Positions 1-7,213 are shown, counted from the first letter of the stretch. The stretch: DNA of 41,047 nt from CALSPH01 sp041690035 (GCA_041690035.1 JBDNFC010000027.1:1-41047); one strand, 5' to 3'. Notes: generated by a model not told the origin, from the sequence alone. Numbers and translations: made by a program.

Positions 1-60
1 AAGGTTGAAAAGTTAGAAAGTTGGAAATAACCCTAAAACCTTACAACTTTACAACCCTAA
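1..60. repeat. Intergenic AAGGTTG/AAAGTTG repeat with dyad symmetry (copy 1)
   Basis: The left half (1-24) is built of roughly 7-base units of the type AAGGTTG, AAAAGTT, GAAAGTTGG. The right half (about 39-59) carries imperfect reverse complements (ACAACTT, ACAACCCT), so the element could fold into a long imperfect hairpin. It ends 12 bases before the WD40 start at 72. A second copy sits at 2944-3018, also just upstream of a start codon. The element may continue to the left of the window. Confidence 0.5.
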
Positions 61-71
61 AAATAAATAAA

Positions 72-1007
72 ATGGAGATAATAAAAAAAATAAATATTGA
101 TGTAAACCACATCGCAACACTTGCTGGACACAGCGGCTGTGTATATGCGATGGATAAAGGCATATCTGAACACACTGTTTTTACAGGTGGCAGTGATCGG
201 TTTATTGTACTATGGAATTTAGAAACCCTGCAAGCTGAAAAATTTGCAGCATCTTTACCTGCGCCTATTTATGCAATTTGTCATATTCCTGAAAAAAAAT
301 TATTGCTTGCTGGAACAACAACAGGAAGTATTCACATAATTGATTTAGAGAAAAGAGAAGAAATAAAAATTCTGCAACATCATAGGTCACCGATTTTTGA
401 TATAAAATATTCATTAAAAACCAATTGCTTTTATACAGCCGGTGGCGATGGTAATTTCGCGATTTGCTCACTCGATACTTTATCATTGCTTAAAGTAAAA
501 AAACTATCAAACCAAAAAGTACGCAGCATTGATTTTAATTATACCACTTCCGAAATAGCTGTTGCGCTAGGTGATTGCAATATTCTTATATTTGATTTGG
601 AGACATTGGATCATAAAAAAGATTTTATTGCACATCAACTTTCATCAAACGTTGTTCGATATAGCCCTGATGATAAATTCCTTTTAACAGGCGGAAGAGA
701 TGCACATTTGAATATATGGCAAGTAGCGAATTATGAATTAATAGAATCAATTCCTGCGCATAATTGGGCTATTTATGATATCGTATTTAATCCCGATGCT
801 ACATTATTTGCCACTGCCAGTCGTGATAAAACCATAAAGATTTGGGATGGGAAAACATATAAGTTATTAAAACGCATCAGCAAAGAAAATTTTGATGGAG
901 CGCATACACACTCGGTAAATAAATTACTTTGGAGTACTTATAATAATTATTTGGTTTCTGCGGGTGATGATAGAATGGTTATGGTAAGGGAAGTGAATAG
1001 TTTTTGA
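72..1007 (+). CDS. WD40 repeat protein, seven-bladed beta-propeller
   Basis: About 311 residues made almost entirely of seven WD40-like repeats, which would close one propeller. Repeats begin near LAGHSGCVYA, LPAPIYAICH, HHRSPIFDIK, NQKVRSIDFN, AHQLSSNVVR, AHNWAIYDIV and AHTHSVNKLL. Typical GH, SRDKTIKIWD and GGSDRFIVLWN signatures are visible, the last in repeat 1. There is no signal peptide or other domain, so it is probably a cytoplasmic protein-protein scaffold; the partner is unknown. I chose the ATG at 72: the frame opens 17 codons earlier, but that stretch is the intergenic repeat. The stop is 23 bases before the mrp start, suggesting co-transcription. Bacteroidota often carry a single-propeller WD40 protein beside mrp, which hints at a housekeeping role, but no function can be assigned. 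Confidence 0.85.
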   Translation: MEIIKKINIDVNHIATLAGHSGCVYAMDKGISEHTVFTGGSDRFIVLWNLETLQAEKFAASLPAPIYAICHIPEKKLLLAGTTTGSIHIIDLEKREEIKILQHHRSPIFDIKYSLKTNCFYTAGGDGNFAICSLDTLSLLKVKKLSNQKVRSIDFNYTTSEIAVALGDCNILIFDLETLDHKKDFIAHQLSSNVVRYSPDDKFLLTGGRDAHLNIWQVANYELIESIPAHNWAIYDIVFNPDATLFATASRDKTIKIWDGKTYKLLKRISKENFDGAHTHSVNKLLWSTYNNYLVSAGDDRMVMVREVNSF

Positions 1008-1030
1008 AAATAAAAAAAAGGAAGACGAAA

Positions 1031-2128
1031 ATGAATATAACAAAAGAACAAGTTTTAGAAGCCTTAAAACAGGTAGAAGATCCTGATTTAAAAAAGGATT
1101 TGGTTACGCTTGGCATGATAAAAGATTTAGCAGTAGATGGTAAAAACATAAGTTTTACCGTGGTACTTACAACGCCCGCCTGCCCAATGAAAGAGCTTAT
1201 TCACAAGAATTGTGTAAATGCAATCAAAGTGCATTTAGGTGAAGGAGTGAATGTAAATGTGAGCATGACCTCCGATGTGTCCTCACGGAAAGGCAGTGGA
1301 CCTATGTTACCAGGCGTAAAAAACATTATTGGAGTAGCATCAGGCAAAGGTGGTGTTGGAAAATCAACAGTAGCTTCCAACTTAGCTTTGGCTTTGGTGC
1401 AGTTAGGCGCATCAGTCGGTTTGGTTGATGCTGATATTTATGGCCCCTCGCAAACAATCATGTTTGATGTGGTGCATGAAAGACCAGATATGAAAGAGAT
1501 TGATGGTAAAAATATGATTATTCCCGTTGAAAGTTATGGAGTAAAATTATTGTCTATTGGGTTTTTTGCTGATACATCCCAAGCCATTGTATGGCGCGGA
1601 CCAATGGCTTCAAAAGCGGTAGTGCAAATGTTTCAGGAAGCAGAATGGGGGGAATTGGATTATATGATTATTGATTTACCTCCCGGTACTGGTGACATTC
1701 ATTTAACATTGGTTGGCGCTGTTCCCTTAAATGGAGTTGTGATTGTTAGCACTCCACAATTGGTGGCTTTAGCTGATGCGAAAAAGGGTGTTGGAATGTT
1801 TCAGTTGCCACAAATAAATGTGCCTGTTTTAGGTATTGTAGAAAACATGGCTTATTTCAGTCCGCCAGATCAACCGGATAAAAAATACTACGTATTTGGA
1901 AAAGATGGGGCAAAACAACTTGCAGCAGAATTAGGAGTTCCTTTGTTAGGCGAAATACCATTGGTTCAAAGCATCTGCGAAGCTAGTGATACAGGCCGTC
2001 CTGCTGTAATGCAAAAAAATACACCCCAAGCGATTGCATATATGGAAATGGCAAGAAAGGTTGCGCAACAGGTATCCATACAAAATGCAAAAGTGCCAAT
2101 AGCTCTAGTGGCGGATGTTAAATGGTAA
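1031..2128 (+). CDS. mrp: Mrp/NBP35-family Fe-S cluster carrier ATPase
   Basis: 365 residues with two parts: an N-terminal MIP18/DUF59 domain (about 1-90, with TTPACPMKEL) and a ParA/MinD-like ATPase. The deviant Walker A is ASGKGGVGKST, followed by LVDADIYGPS and the LPPGTGD Walker B region. Mrp/ApbC proteins bind and transfer [4Fe-4S] clusters to apo-enzymes in the cytoplasm. In many homologues GIVENM is followed by a CxxC that bridges the dimer cluster; here the segment reads YFSPPDQPDKKYYVFG and has no cysteine pair, a form I associate with Bacteroidota. The ATG at 1031 is preferred over a TTG at 1004 that overlaps the WD40 stop. It is probably co-transcribed with the WD40 gene. Confidence 0.93.
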   Translation: MNITKEQVLEALKQVEDPDLKKDLVTLGMIKDLAVDGKNISFTVVLTTPACPMKELIHKNCVNAIKVHLGEGVNVNVSMTSDVSSRKGSGPMLPGVKNIIGVASGKGGVGKSTVASNLALALVQLGASVGLVDADIYGPSQTIMFDVVHERPDMKEIDGKNMIIPVESYGVKLLSIGFFADTSQAIVWRGPMASKAVVQMFQEAEWGELDYMIIDLPPGTGDIHLTLVGAVPLNGVVIVSTPQLVALADAKKGVGMFQLPQINVPVLGIVENMAYFSPPDQPDKKYYVFGKDGAKQLAAELGVPLLGEIPLVQSICEASDTGRPAVMQKNTPQAIAYMEMARKVAQQVSIQNAKVPIALVADVKW

Positions 2129-2182
2129 AACAATAAAAAAATACAGCTCTTATTTCCATAAATGCTTAAAAAAATATAAAAA

Positions 2183-2425
2183 ATGAACGCACCAATCTCC
2201 ATTTATACCGAAATGACGAACAATCCCGTTACAATGAAAGGTGTACTTAACATCTTATTAATTGAAGGCGAAGGCAAAAACATTAAATTCCGCACAAAAG
2301 AAAAAGCAGTTGTTTCACCTCTTGCCACAAAAGTATTTGAGCTCCCTAATGTCAGCGCTTCCCAACCTTTTAACATGCTAACTTTTAAATTAAAAAATCA
2401 CAGAGTTAATTGGGGTCCTCTTTAA
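2183..2425 (+). CDS. Small conserved-looking protein of unknown function (80 aa)
   Basis: I do not recognise this gene. It starts at ATG 2183 behind an A-rich leader, 54 bases after mrp, and encodes a soluble protein with alternating hydrophobic and charged residues (GVLNILLIEGEGKNIKF; TKVFELPNVSASQPF) compatible with a small beta-rich fold. No signal peptide, membrane segment or cysteine is present. Codon choice (GGC, CGC, ACC, CTC) resembles the flanking bacilliredoxin gene, which supports real coding. It is followed 36 bases later by that gene, so the two may be one transcript. Existence is likely; function is unknown. Confidence 0.6.
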   Translation: MNAPISIYTEMTNNPVTMKGVLNILLIEGEGKNIKFRTKEKAVVSPLATKVFELPNVSASQPFNMLTFKLKNHRVNWGPL

Positions 2426-2461
2426 AACCCTGAATTATTTTAAACCATTAAATATTATATT

Positions 2462-2872
2462 ATGTATCCAGAAAATTTAGTAATGCCAATGAAGGAAGAA
2501 CTTACCTCCGTTGGTTTTGAAGACCTCCGCAACCCTGCGGAAGTAGATGCTGCCGTTAACTCAAAAGGCACCGTGTTAGTTGTTGTTAATTCAGTTTGCG
2601 GATGTGCTGCCGGTGCAGCACGCCCGGGAGTAAAACTTTCATTAGACACAAGCAAGCGCCCCGACCGGATTACAACTGTGTTTGCTGGCTTTGACACCGA
2701 AGCCGTTGAACAGGCACGCAAACATTTTTTGCCCTATCCTCCGTCATCGCCTAGTATAGGCTTGTTTAAAGATGGAAAATTGGTTCATTTTGTTGAACGA
2801 CACCATATAGAAGGAAATTCCAAAGATATGATTGCCGATAACCTAAAAGCCGCTTATGAGGAATATTGTTAA
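2462..2872 (+). CDS. Bacilliredoxin, BrxA/BrxB (YphP/YqiW) family
   Basis: 136 residues, the usual family length. The diagnostic active site is NSVCGCAAGAARPG near residues 44-57. The first cysteine of the CGC motif attacks bacillithiol-protein mixed disulfides, so the family de-bacillithiolates proteins after oxidative stress. DUF1094 landmarks include PPSSPSIGLFKDGKLVHFVERHHIEG split across 98-123, and the N-terminal YPENLVMPMKEEL. It acts in the cytoplasm. Bacillithiol is made by many Bacteroidota, but its synthesis genes are not in this window. The gene is noticeably G+C-rich (bases 2521-2580 hold 32 G or C of 60), unlike everything to the right of 5.2 kb. Confidence 0.93.
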   Translation: MYPENLVMPMKEELTSVGFEDLRNPAEVDAAVNSKGTVLVVVNSVCGCAAGAARPGVKLSLDTSKRPDRITTVFAGFDTEAVEQARKHFLPYPPSSPSIGLFKDGKLVHFVERHHIEGNSKDMIADNLKAAYEEYC

Positions 2873-2887
2873 CTGATAAGGCTAATG

Positions 2888-2937
2888 CTCTGTAAAGACA
2901 AAGAAATTAATGAAATGTGGTTCTTTATCTTTATAGC
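2888..2937 (+). terminator. Possible weak hairpin terminator after the bacilliredoxin gene
   Basis: Arms AAAGACAAAGAA (2894-2905) and TTCTTTATCTTT (2921-2932) pair with one mismatch and extend outward through GCT/AGC. It lies 16 bases after the stop. There is no clear T run, so this could equally be part of the adjacent repeat region. Confidence 0.3.
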
Positions 2938-2943
2938 ACATTA

Positions 2944-3018
2944 GTTGAAAAGTTTTAAGGTTAAAAGATTAAGTATTTCTGTCAAAACATTCCAACTTTA
3001 AACTTTCCAACCTTGAAC
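2944..3018. repeat. Intergenic AAGGTTG/AAAGTTG repeat with dyad symmetry (copy 2)
   Basis: The left arm (2944-2967) has GTTGAAAAGTTTTAAGGTT units. The right arm (2988-3018) has CCAACTTTAAACTTTCCAACC, the reverse complement of the same unit type. The arms are separated by about 20 bases, and the element ends 17 bases before the start codon at 3036. It matches the style and placement of the copy at 1-60. Confidence 0.55.
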
Positions 3019-3035
3019 GTTATATATAAATAAAA

Positions 3036-3536
3036 ATGATAAACTTTAAAGATATGCCGATGCACTCACGGGTGTGGATATACCAATCTACCCGTAAGTT
3101 TTCTGTAAATGAAATTACGCAACTAAAAACTAAGGCAGAAAGTTTTATTGCTGAGTGGACTTCGCACGGAAAAACACTGAGTGCCTGTATTGAAATCTTT
3201 CACAATCGTTTTATTATAGTATGTGCAGATGAAAAAATCACTTCCGTCAGCGGATGCGGAATTGACAAGTCAGTAAAATTTATTCAATCTTTAGAAAAGG
3301 ACTTTAATGTTTCTCTCCTGGATAGAATGAATGTTGCTTACCGACAGACCAGCCTGAAGGACGAAGTTGGAGAAGGAGAAATTATTTTGTGTCACATTTC
3401 TGAACTCAAAAATTTGACCGATTTTACAGCAGGACAAAAAGGGATAACAGTATTCAACAACCTCGTAAATACTAAAGCATCGTTGGAGCAAAATTGGAAA
3501 GTGCCCTTGGAAAAATTTGTCAATGCGAAAAAATAA
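3036..3536 (+). CDS. Bacteroidota conserved protein of unknown function (about 165 aa)
   Basis: 166 residues, soluble, no signal peptide. The opening MPMHSRVWIYQSTRKFS and the central SGCGIDKSVKFIQSLE are features I associate with a short family found throughout Bacteroidota. Members are often labelled 'ABC transporter ATPase' in databases, yet this protein has no Walker A, signature or Walker B motif, so that label should not be trusted. Two cysteines (one in the SGCGIDKS segment, one in LCHISEL) are visible. The start at ATG 3036 follows the repeat element directly. Function unknown. Confidence 0.75.
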   Translation: MINFKDMPMHSRVWIYQSTRKFSVNEITQLKTKAESFIAEWTSHGKTLSACIEIFHNRFIIVCADEKITSVSGCGIDKSVKFIQSLEKDFNVSLLDRMNVAYRQTSLKDEVGEGEIILCHISELKNLTDFTAGQKGITVFNNLVNTKASLEQNWKVPLEKFVNAKK

Positions 3537-3561
3537 ATTAATGAAAAGTAGTATTTAACAG

Positions 3562-3774
3562 ATGCAAGTATTTTTAAAGGATGATAAAAATTATGTGGCG
3601 AGCTTCTATACATTGGGGAAATGATATGAGTCGTTAAATGAAGTAGAGAAAGTAATGAAAATTTATAAAAATAGAATTGAGATGAAGAAAAAAATTAAAG
3701 ATAAAAAAACACTGTTAGAATTACAGGAAACTTATAATATACTAAAAAAAATTGATGAAGATGGATTACGATAA
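3562..3774 (+). pseudogene. Small ORF (about 70 codons) interrupted by an in-frame TGA
   Basis: One reading frame runs from ATG 3562 to TAA 3772-3774 with a single internal stop, TGA at 3622-3624. It translates as MQVFLKDDKNYVASFYTLGK, stop, then YESLNEVEKVMKIYKNRIE and a lysine-rich helical tail ending KKIDEDGLR. The two halves read naturally as one small charged, helical protein, and TGA may replace a TGG (Trp) codon. A TAA at 3556-3558 fixes the upstream limit. An internal ATG at 3655 could still give a 39-residue product. The end overlaps the ricT start (3755) by 20 bases. I do not recognise the protein. Confidence 0.45.
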
Positions 3775-4720
3775 TTATTCAATAGAAGGTGCTTCTGCTT
3801 CCAAAGAGTTCAAAAGCAATAACCCGCTACCCAGCTATGGTTGCAGTCAATCGGACGTGCATGACTGGCTTGCGGATATGGTTTTGCCACCTGATTATAA
3901 AGATTTCAATATTATAGAAATAAAATTCAAAGGATCCCGCAAGGAATTCTATCTTAACCTTAAAAACACATCTTTCAAAAATGGAGAATTGGTTGTCGTG
4001 GAGGGCAATACGGGTGGTTATGATGTTGGACATGTTTCTTTAACAGGTGAACTGGTGCTTATGCAGCTCAGAAAAAAAAATATACACAAGGATGAAGTAG
4101 TTAAAAAAATCTATCGAGGAGCCACTCCTGATGATGTAACTAAATGGAAGCTGGCCAAAGAGATGGAATTAGATATTTTGTACAAAACGCGGGTTTTGGC
4201 TATAGAGCTTGGGTTATCTATGAAATTAACCGATGTAGAATACCAAGGTGATAAATCTAAAGCTACATTTTATTACACAGCCGAAGGACGCGTAGATTTT
4301 CGAGAGTTAATAAAACGCCTGTCCGAAACCTTTCGTACACGTATAGAAATGCGTCAAATCGGATTGCGTGAGGAAGCCGTTCGCATAGGTGGTGTTGGTC
4401 CTTGCGGAAGCTACATATGCTGTCACACTTGGCCAACTGATTTTAAAACTGGTTCTCCTAGGGTGTCTCGTTTCAAACAAAATCCCTTGCACAAACGACA
4501 AGATAATAAATTTGAATGCTACATCAATGATGAGAGCGAAAATAAACAACTCATTAAACTGGCTAATTTGAAGAATGATGCGCAAGAAGATAATAATTCT
4601 TTAGTTTCCAAGGTCTTGTCTTATGAAAACGTTGTTGGTCAGGATAGTATAACTCGTTTTGATCACAAAGGTAGTAAGCGTAAAAAGAATAATCATAAAA
4701 ACAAGAAACGCAAACCATAA
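3755..4720 (+). CDS. ricT: RicT-like PSP1-domain protein
   Basis: 321 residues. The PSP1 core is clear: IEIKFKGSRKEFY, GELVVVEGNTGGYDVGHVSL, YTAEGRVDFRELIKRLSETF, and the cysteine cluster GVGPCGSYICCHTWPTDF. In Bacillus, RicT (YaaT) joins RicA and RicF in an Fe-S complex that stimulates RNase Y-dependent mRNA processing. Bacteroidota keep a RicT homologue, usually without recognisable RicA/RicF, so its role there is inferred only. The C-terminus ends in a strongly basic tail (KRKKNNHKNKKRKP), common in Bacteroidota members and suggestive of RNA contact. ATG 3755 or 3761 are both possible starts; the upstream TTG at 3752 is less likely. It overlaps the broken small ORF before it. Confidence 0.85.
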   Translation: MKMDYDNYSIEGASASKEFKSNNPLPSYGCSQSDVHDWLADMVLPPDYKDFNIIEIKFKGSRKEFYLNLKNTSFKNGELVVVEGNTGGYDVGHVSLTGELVLMQLRKKNIHKDEVVKKIYRGATPDDVTKWKLAKEMELDILYKTRVLAIELGLSMKLTDVEYQGDKSKATFYYTAEGRVDFRELIKRLSETFRTRIEMRQIGLREEAVRIGGVGPCGSYICCHTWPTDFKTGSPRVSRFKQNPLHKRQDNKFECYINDESENKQLIKLANLKNDAQEDNNSLVSKVLSYENVVGQDSITRFDHKGSKRKKNNHKNKKRKP

Positions 4721-4754
4721 CAATAAAAACCCAATACATTAAAAAAAAATAGCC

Positions 4755-5207
4755 ATGTCAGAACATACAGTAAAATTACTTTGGAAAAATGAGTCAGAAG
4801 ATTTTTCTTATAAAAATTATGACCGTACGCACAGCTGGAAATTCGAGGGTGGTAGTGTTGTTAAAGCATCTGCAGCTCCCGAATATCTTGGCAAAAAAGA
4901 ATTTGCAAACCCTGAAGAAGCTTATGCAGCCTCTTTGGCAAGTTGCCACATGCTTACCTTTCTTGCTATTGCTTCAATGAAAAAATACATCATAGAAATT
5001 TATGAAGATACTGCAGTAGCGATATTAGAAAAAAATGAAAAGTCAAGAATGGCTGTAACCAAACTTTATTTAAGGCCAAAAATAATCTTTATGGGAGATA
5101 ATATTCCTGATAAAACTACAATAGAAGAAATGCACCACCGCGCACACACGGAATGTTTTATTGCTAACTCAGTTTTAACCGAGATAATTATTGAACCAGT
5201 GTTTTAA
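4755..5207 (+). CDS. OsmC family thiol-dependent peroxidase-like protein
   Basis: 150 residues, typical OsmC length. The two conserved catalytic cysteines lie in SLASCHMLTF (about residue 64) and HTECFIANS (about 134), and the fold marks NPEEAYAASLASCH are present. OsmC/YhfA-type proteins reduce organic hydroperoxides in the cytoplasm, recycled by lipoylated proteins or other thiols; the exact substrate of this member is not shown. The start at ATG 4755 has an A-rich leader, 34 bases after ricT, so the two may be co-transcribed. With the bacilliredoxin gene nearby it makes the left block rich in thiol/oxidative-stress functions. It is the last + gene before the degenerate gap. Confidence 0.9.
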   Translation: MSEHTVKLLWKNESEDFSYKNYDRTHSWKFEGGSVVKASAAPEYLGKKEFANPEEAYAASLASCHMLTFLAIASMKKYIIEIYEDTAVAILEKNEKSRMAVTKLYLRPKIIFMGDNIPDKTTIEEMHHRAHTECFIANSVLTEIIIEPVF

Positions 5208-5637
5208 TTAAACAAATATTTTAGCAAATGTAATTTACTATAAAAACAAAATCAATAGACCCCTGACGCATTTCGCAAGCATCACGAGCCAAAGCTAAAT
5301 TTTTAAAAGAGATATGTTCAATATCTGACAATTAAGTTGGGCAATAATTCAACTCTTGACCAAATCTATTTAATAACTTGGAAGGTTTAGAAGCGGACTG
5401 AAAACAAGAGATAGAATATGAAATAAACGTTTGCTAAAAAGTAAAGATTTTTGGGATTTATGGTGTTTCAATCAAAGGGTTTGTTGTTTGGGGCTTTATT
5501 TTTCACTTTTAATGACTGCTTATCAATACCTATTGTTCGTTTTTTTTGAAATTTGAGCATAGTTCCTAACCATCAAATTTGGTGTAATAGAATAATAATT
5601 TAGAGGTCGTAAAATTAAAAATTCTAAGTCAAAAATT
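5208..5637. other. Degenerate intergenic stretch at a composition break
   Basis: About 430 bases without an intact gene, between OsmC (+) and the tail of ndh (-). The - strand holds a short broken frame (5221-5433, listed separately). The rest is A+T-rich with homopolymer runs and no tRNA, clear promoter or strong hairpin. The G+C-richer block on the left gives way here to the A+T-rich right side. Confidence 0.5.
5221..5433 (-). pseudogene. Possible gene remnant, two frame segments split by TAA
   Basis: Reading the - strand from 5433, a segment translates as QTFISYSISCFQSASKPSKL then LNRFGQELNYCPT, meets TAA (5334-5332), and continues in the same frame as LSDIEHISFKNLALARDACE, MRQGSIDFVFIVNYIC to TAA at 5221. 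Residue composition looks protein-like, but there is no start codon and no family I recognise. This could be a decayed gene end or chance. Confidence 0.22.
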
Positions 5638-5709
5638 TTAATTTCTTATCTCACGTTTTCTAATAATTGCGCCTAGTGGCCTGTCATAGCTAAAATAATT
5701 AATAACCTA
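5638..5709 (-). other. C-terminal NDH-2 coding segment beyond an in-frame TAG
   Basis: Directly after the ndh stop TAG (5709-5707) the same frame stays open for 22 codons, translating as VINYFSYDRPLGAIIRKREI then RN, before TAA (5640-5638). In Bacteroidota NDH-2 proteins the C-terminus typically reads NW(V/x)WNYFTYD...RLIIR, so this segment is the missing end of the protein, with TAG at the position of the conserved Trp (TGG). Confidence 0.75.
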
Positions 5710-6882
5710 ATTTAACAATGTAATGATCTTATTTCTAAATCCTATAAGAGCAATAAGATGAATAAACATCCAAACAAACCACGCAAATGCTCCTTGAAAA
5801 CCAAAATAAGGCAAATCAACAACCGCCTTGTTTCTGCCAATAGTTGCCATACTTCCTTTATCCTTATATTTGAAAGGGATAAGCGGTTTTGCTAACTTTA
5901 GGTTTAATAAATTATTTGCAGTATTACGCCCTTGTTGTATAGCAACTTGTGCAAGCATGGGCAATCCTCTTTCAAACTTTTTAGAACTTTGCATTGCTAG
6001 GTCGCCTATCACAAAAATATTTGGAAAGTCAAACAGTTGATTAAATTCATTTACTAGAATGCGCCCATTAGCCTGCACTGCATTTTCTAATCCATTAGGG
6101 CAATTTCCTTTTACTCCAGCTGTCCAAATAATCGTGGTATAATCAAATAATTCTCCAGTCAAAAGCGATAATTTATGAGCTTTTATTTCAGTAACTTTTG
6201 CATTAAGTGTTACTTTAACATTTAAGTCATTCAAATATTTGAGGCCATATTTGGATGATTTTTCAGACATCGAAGACAGTACTTTTGATTGAGCCTCAAA
6301 TAATAAAATATTCATTCTTTTGAAATCAAATTCTGGAAAATCTTTTGGCAATACTTTATTTCTCATTTCGGATAACGCCCCTGCCACTTCTACACCTGCA
6401 GGTCCTGCACCTATAATTACAAAATTTATAGGGGTATCACTTTTTGATTCTTTAAGGTTAATATCTTCAAAATTTTGTAAAATTTGACTTCTAATATCTA
6501 AAGCTTCTGAAACTGATTTTAGGCTGAGAAAGTTTTTTGATTCTTCAACAAAATTAAAAAAATTATTCGTACTGCCCGTTGCAATTACTAGATAGTTAAA
6601 ATCTAATTCTTCGTCATTGACAATAATTTTATTTTCACTTGTTTTAATTTCTGAAACCTCTCCCATAATAAATTTTGTGCGCGAATGCCTAAGGATTCTT
6701 CTTATAGGATATGCAATATTGCTAGGCTCCAAACCTCCAGTAGCAACTTGATAAAGTAATGGTTGAAACGTATGGTAATTGTGCTTGTCAACAAGAATGA
6801 TTTCAAATTCTTTATCTTTTTGTAGTTTTTTTACTAAATTTATACCTGCAAATCCTGCCCCTATAATGATTACTTTTTTCAT
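5707..6882 (-). CDS. ndh: Type II NADH:quinone oxidoreductase (NDH-2), C-terminus cut by in-frame TAG
   Basis: 391 residues to the first stop. NDH-2 oxidises NADH and reduces quinone at the inner face of the membrane without pumping protons. Two Rossmann motifs are visible: GAGFAG at residue 8 for FAD and IGAGPAGVEVAGALSE near 157 for NADH. The quinone-site landmark HNYHTFQPLLYQVATGGLEP and the second FAD motif IFVIGDLAM are intact. The C-terminal region AWFVWMFIHLIALIGFRNK is the membrane-binding part. The frame continues past the TAG for 22 family-like codons (5638-5706), so the gene is probably a nonsense mutant or carries a sequence error. The truncated protein keeps all cofactor sites but loses the last amphipathic helix. 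Upstream (6883-7213) separates it from sulP on the same strand. Confidence 0.9.
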   Translation of the reverse strand: MKKVIIIGAGFAGINLVKKLQKDKEFEIILVDKHNYHTFQPLLYQVATGGLEPSNIAYPIRRILRHSRTKFIMGEVSEIKTSENKIIVNDEELDFNYLVIATGSTNNFFNFVEESKNFLSLKSVSEALDIRSQILQNFEDINLKESKSDTPINFVIIGAGPAGVEVAGALSEMRNKVLPKDFPEFDFKRMNILLFEAQSKVLSSMSEKSSKYGLKYLNDLNVKVTLNAKVTEIKAHKLSLLTGELFDYTTIIWTAGVKGNCPNGLENAVQANGRILVNEFNQLFDFPNIFVIGDLAMQSSKKFERGLPMLAQVAIQQGRNTANNLLNLKLAKPLIPFKYKDKGSMATIGRNKAVVDLPYFGFQGAFAWFVWMFIHLIALIGFRNKIITLLN

Positions 6883-7213
6883 TTTTCACTTAACTTTAAA
6901 TAGAAACTCAAATTCATTTCTAACTATTTATTGAATACTTTTATGTGCCGCTTACTTACTCAGTATATTTTGTGATTAATTTCGGATTTCAATTTAATTA
7001 GGAAACATTAATTTACTAATTTATACATCTTTTTATCGCTGCGCATGCTAACTTATCTAAATAATTGATGCCTGCTAAGATAAGTTAAATTTTCAAAAAA
7101 ACGCGTTTACATAATAATTATTTTTTGATTTTCTAAGTTTTGTTAGAAAGGATATTGCTTTTTTTCAAGTCTGGGCTTTTCATTTTTTTTTATTTCAATA
7201 CTCATGCCAATTT
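6883..7213. other. Intergenic region between ndh and sulP, with a 9-bp inverted repeat
   Basis: 331 A+T-rich bases. The only structure I see is a perfect inverted repeat, AACTTATCT (7050-7058) and AGATAAGTT (7078-7086), with a 19-base spacer. It has no T run on the - strand, so it is more likely an operator or chance than a terminator. No convincing gene; a 20-codon - strand ORF (7205-7143) is too short to support. Confidence 0.4.

Noticed and set aside
3036..3536. 'ABC transporter ATPase' label for the 166-residue protein
   Set aside because: No Walker A, signature or Walker B motif is present.
3622..5709. Alternative genetic code (TGA or TAG read as an amino acid)
   Set aside because: WD40, flippase-like and prfC genes end in TGA and lpxK ends in TAG with family-appropriate C-termini, so both are stops here.
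7143..7205. 20-codon ORF MSIEIKKNEKPRLEKKQYPF on the - strand
   Set aside because: Too short, no promoter word, no homology I know; possible but not supportable.
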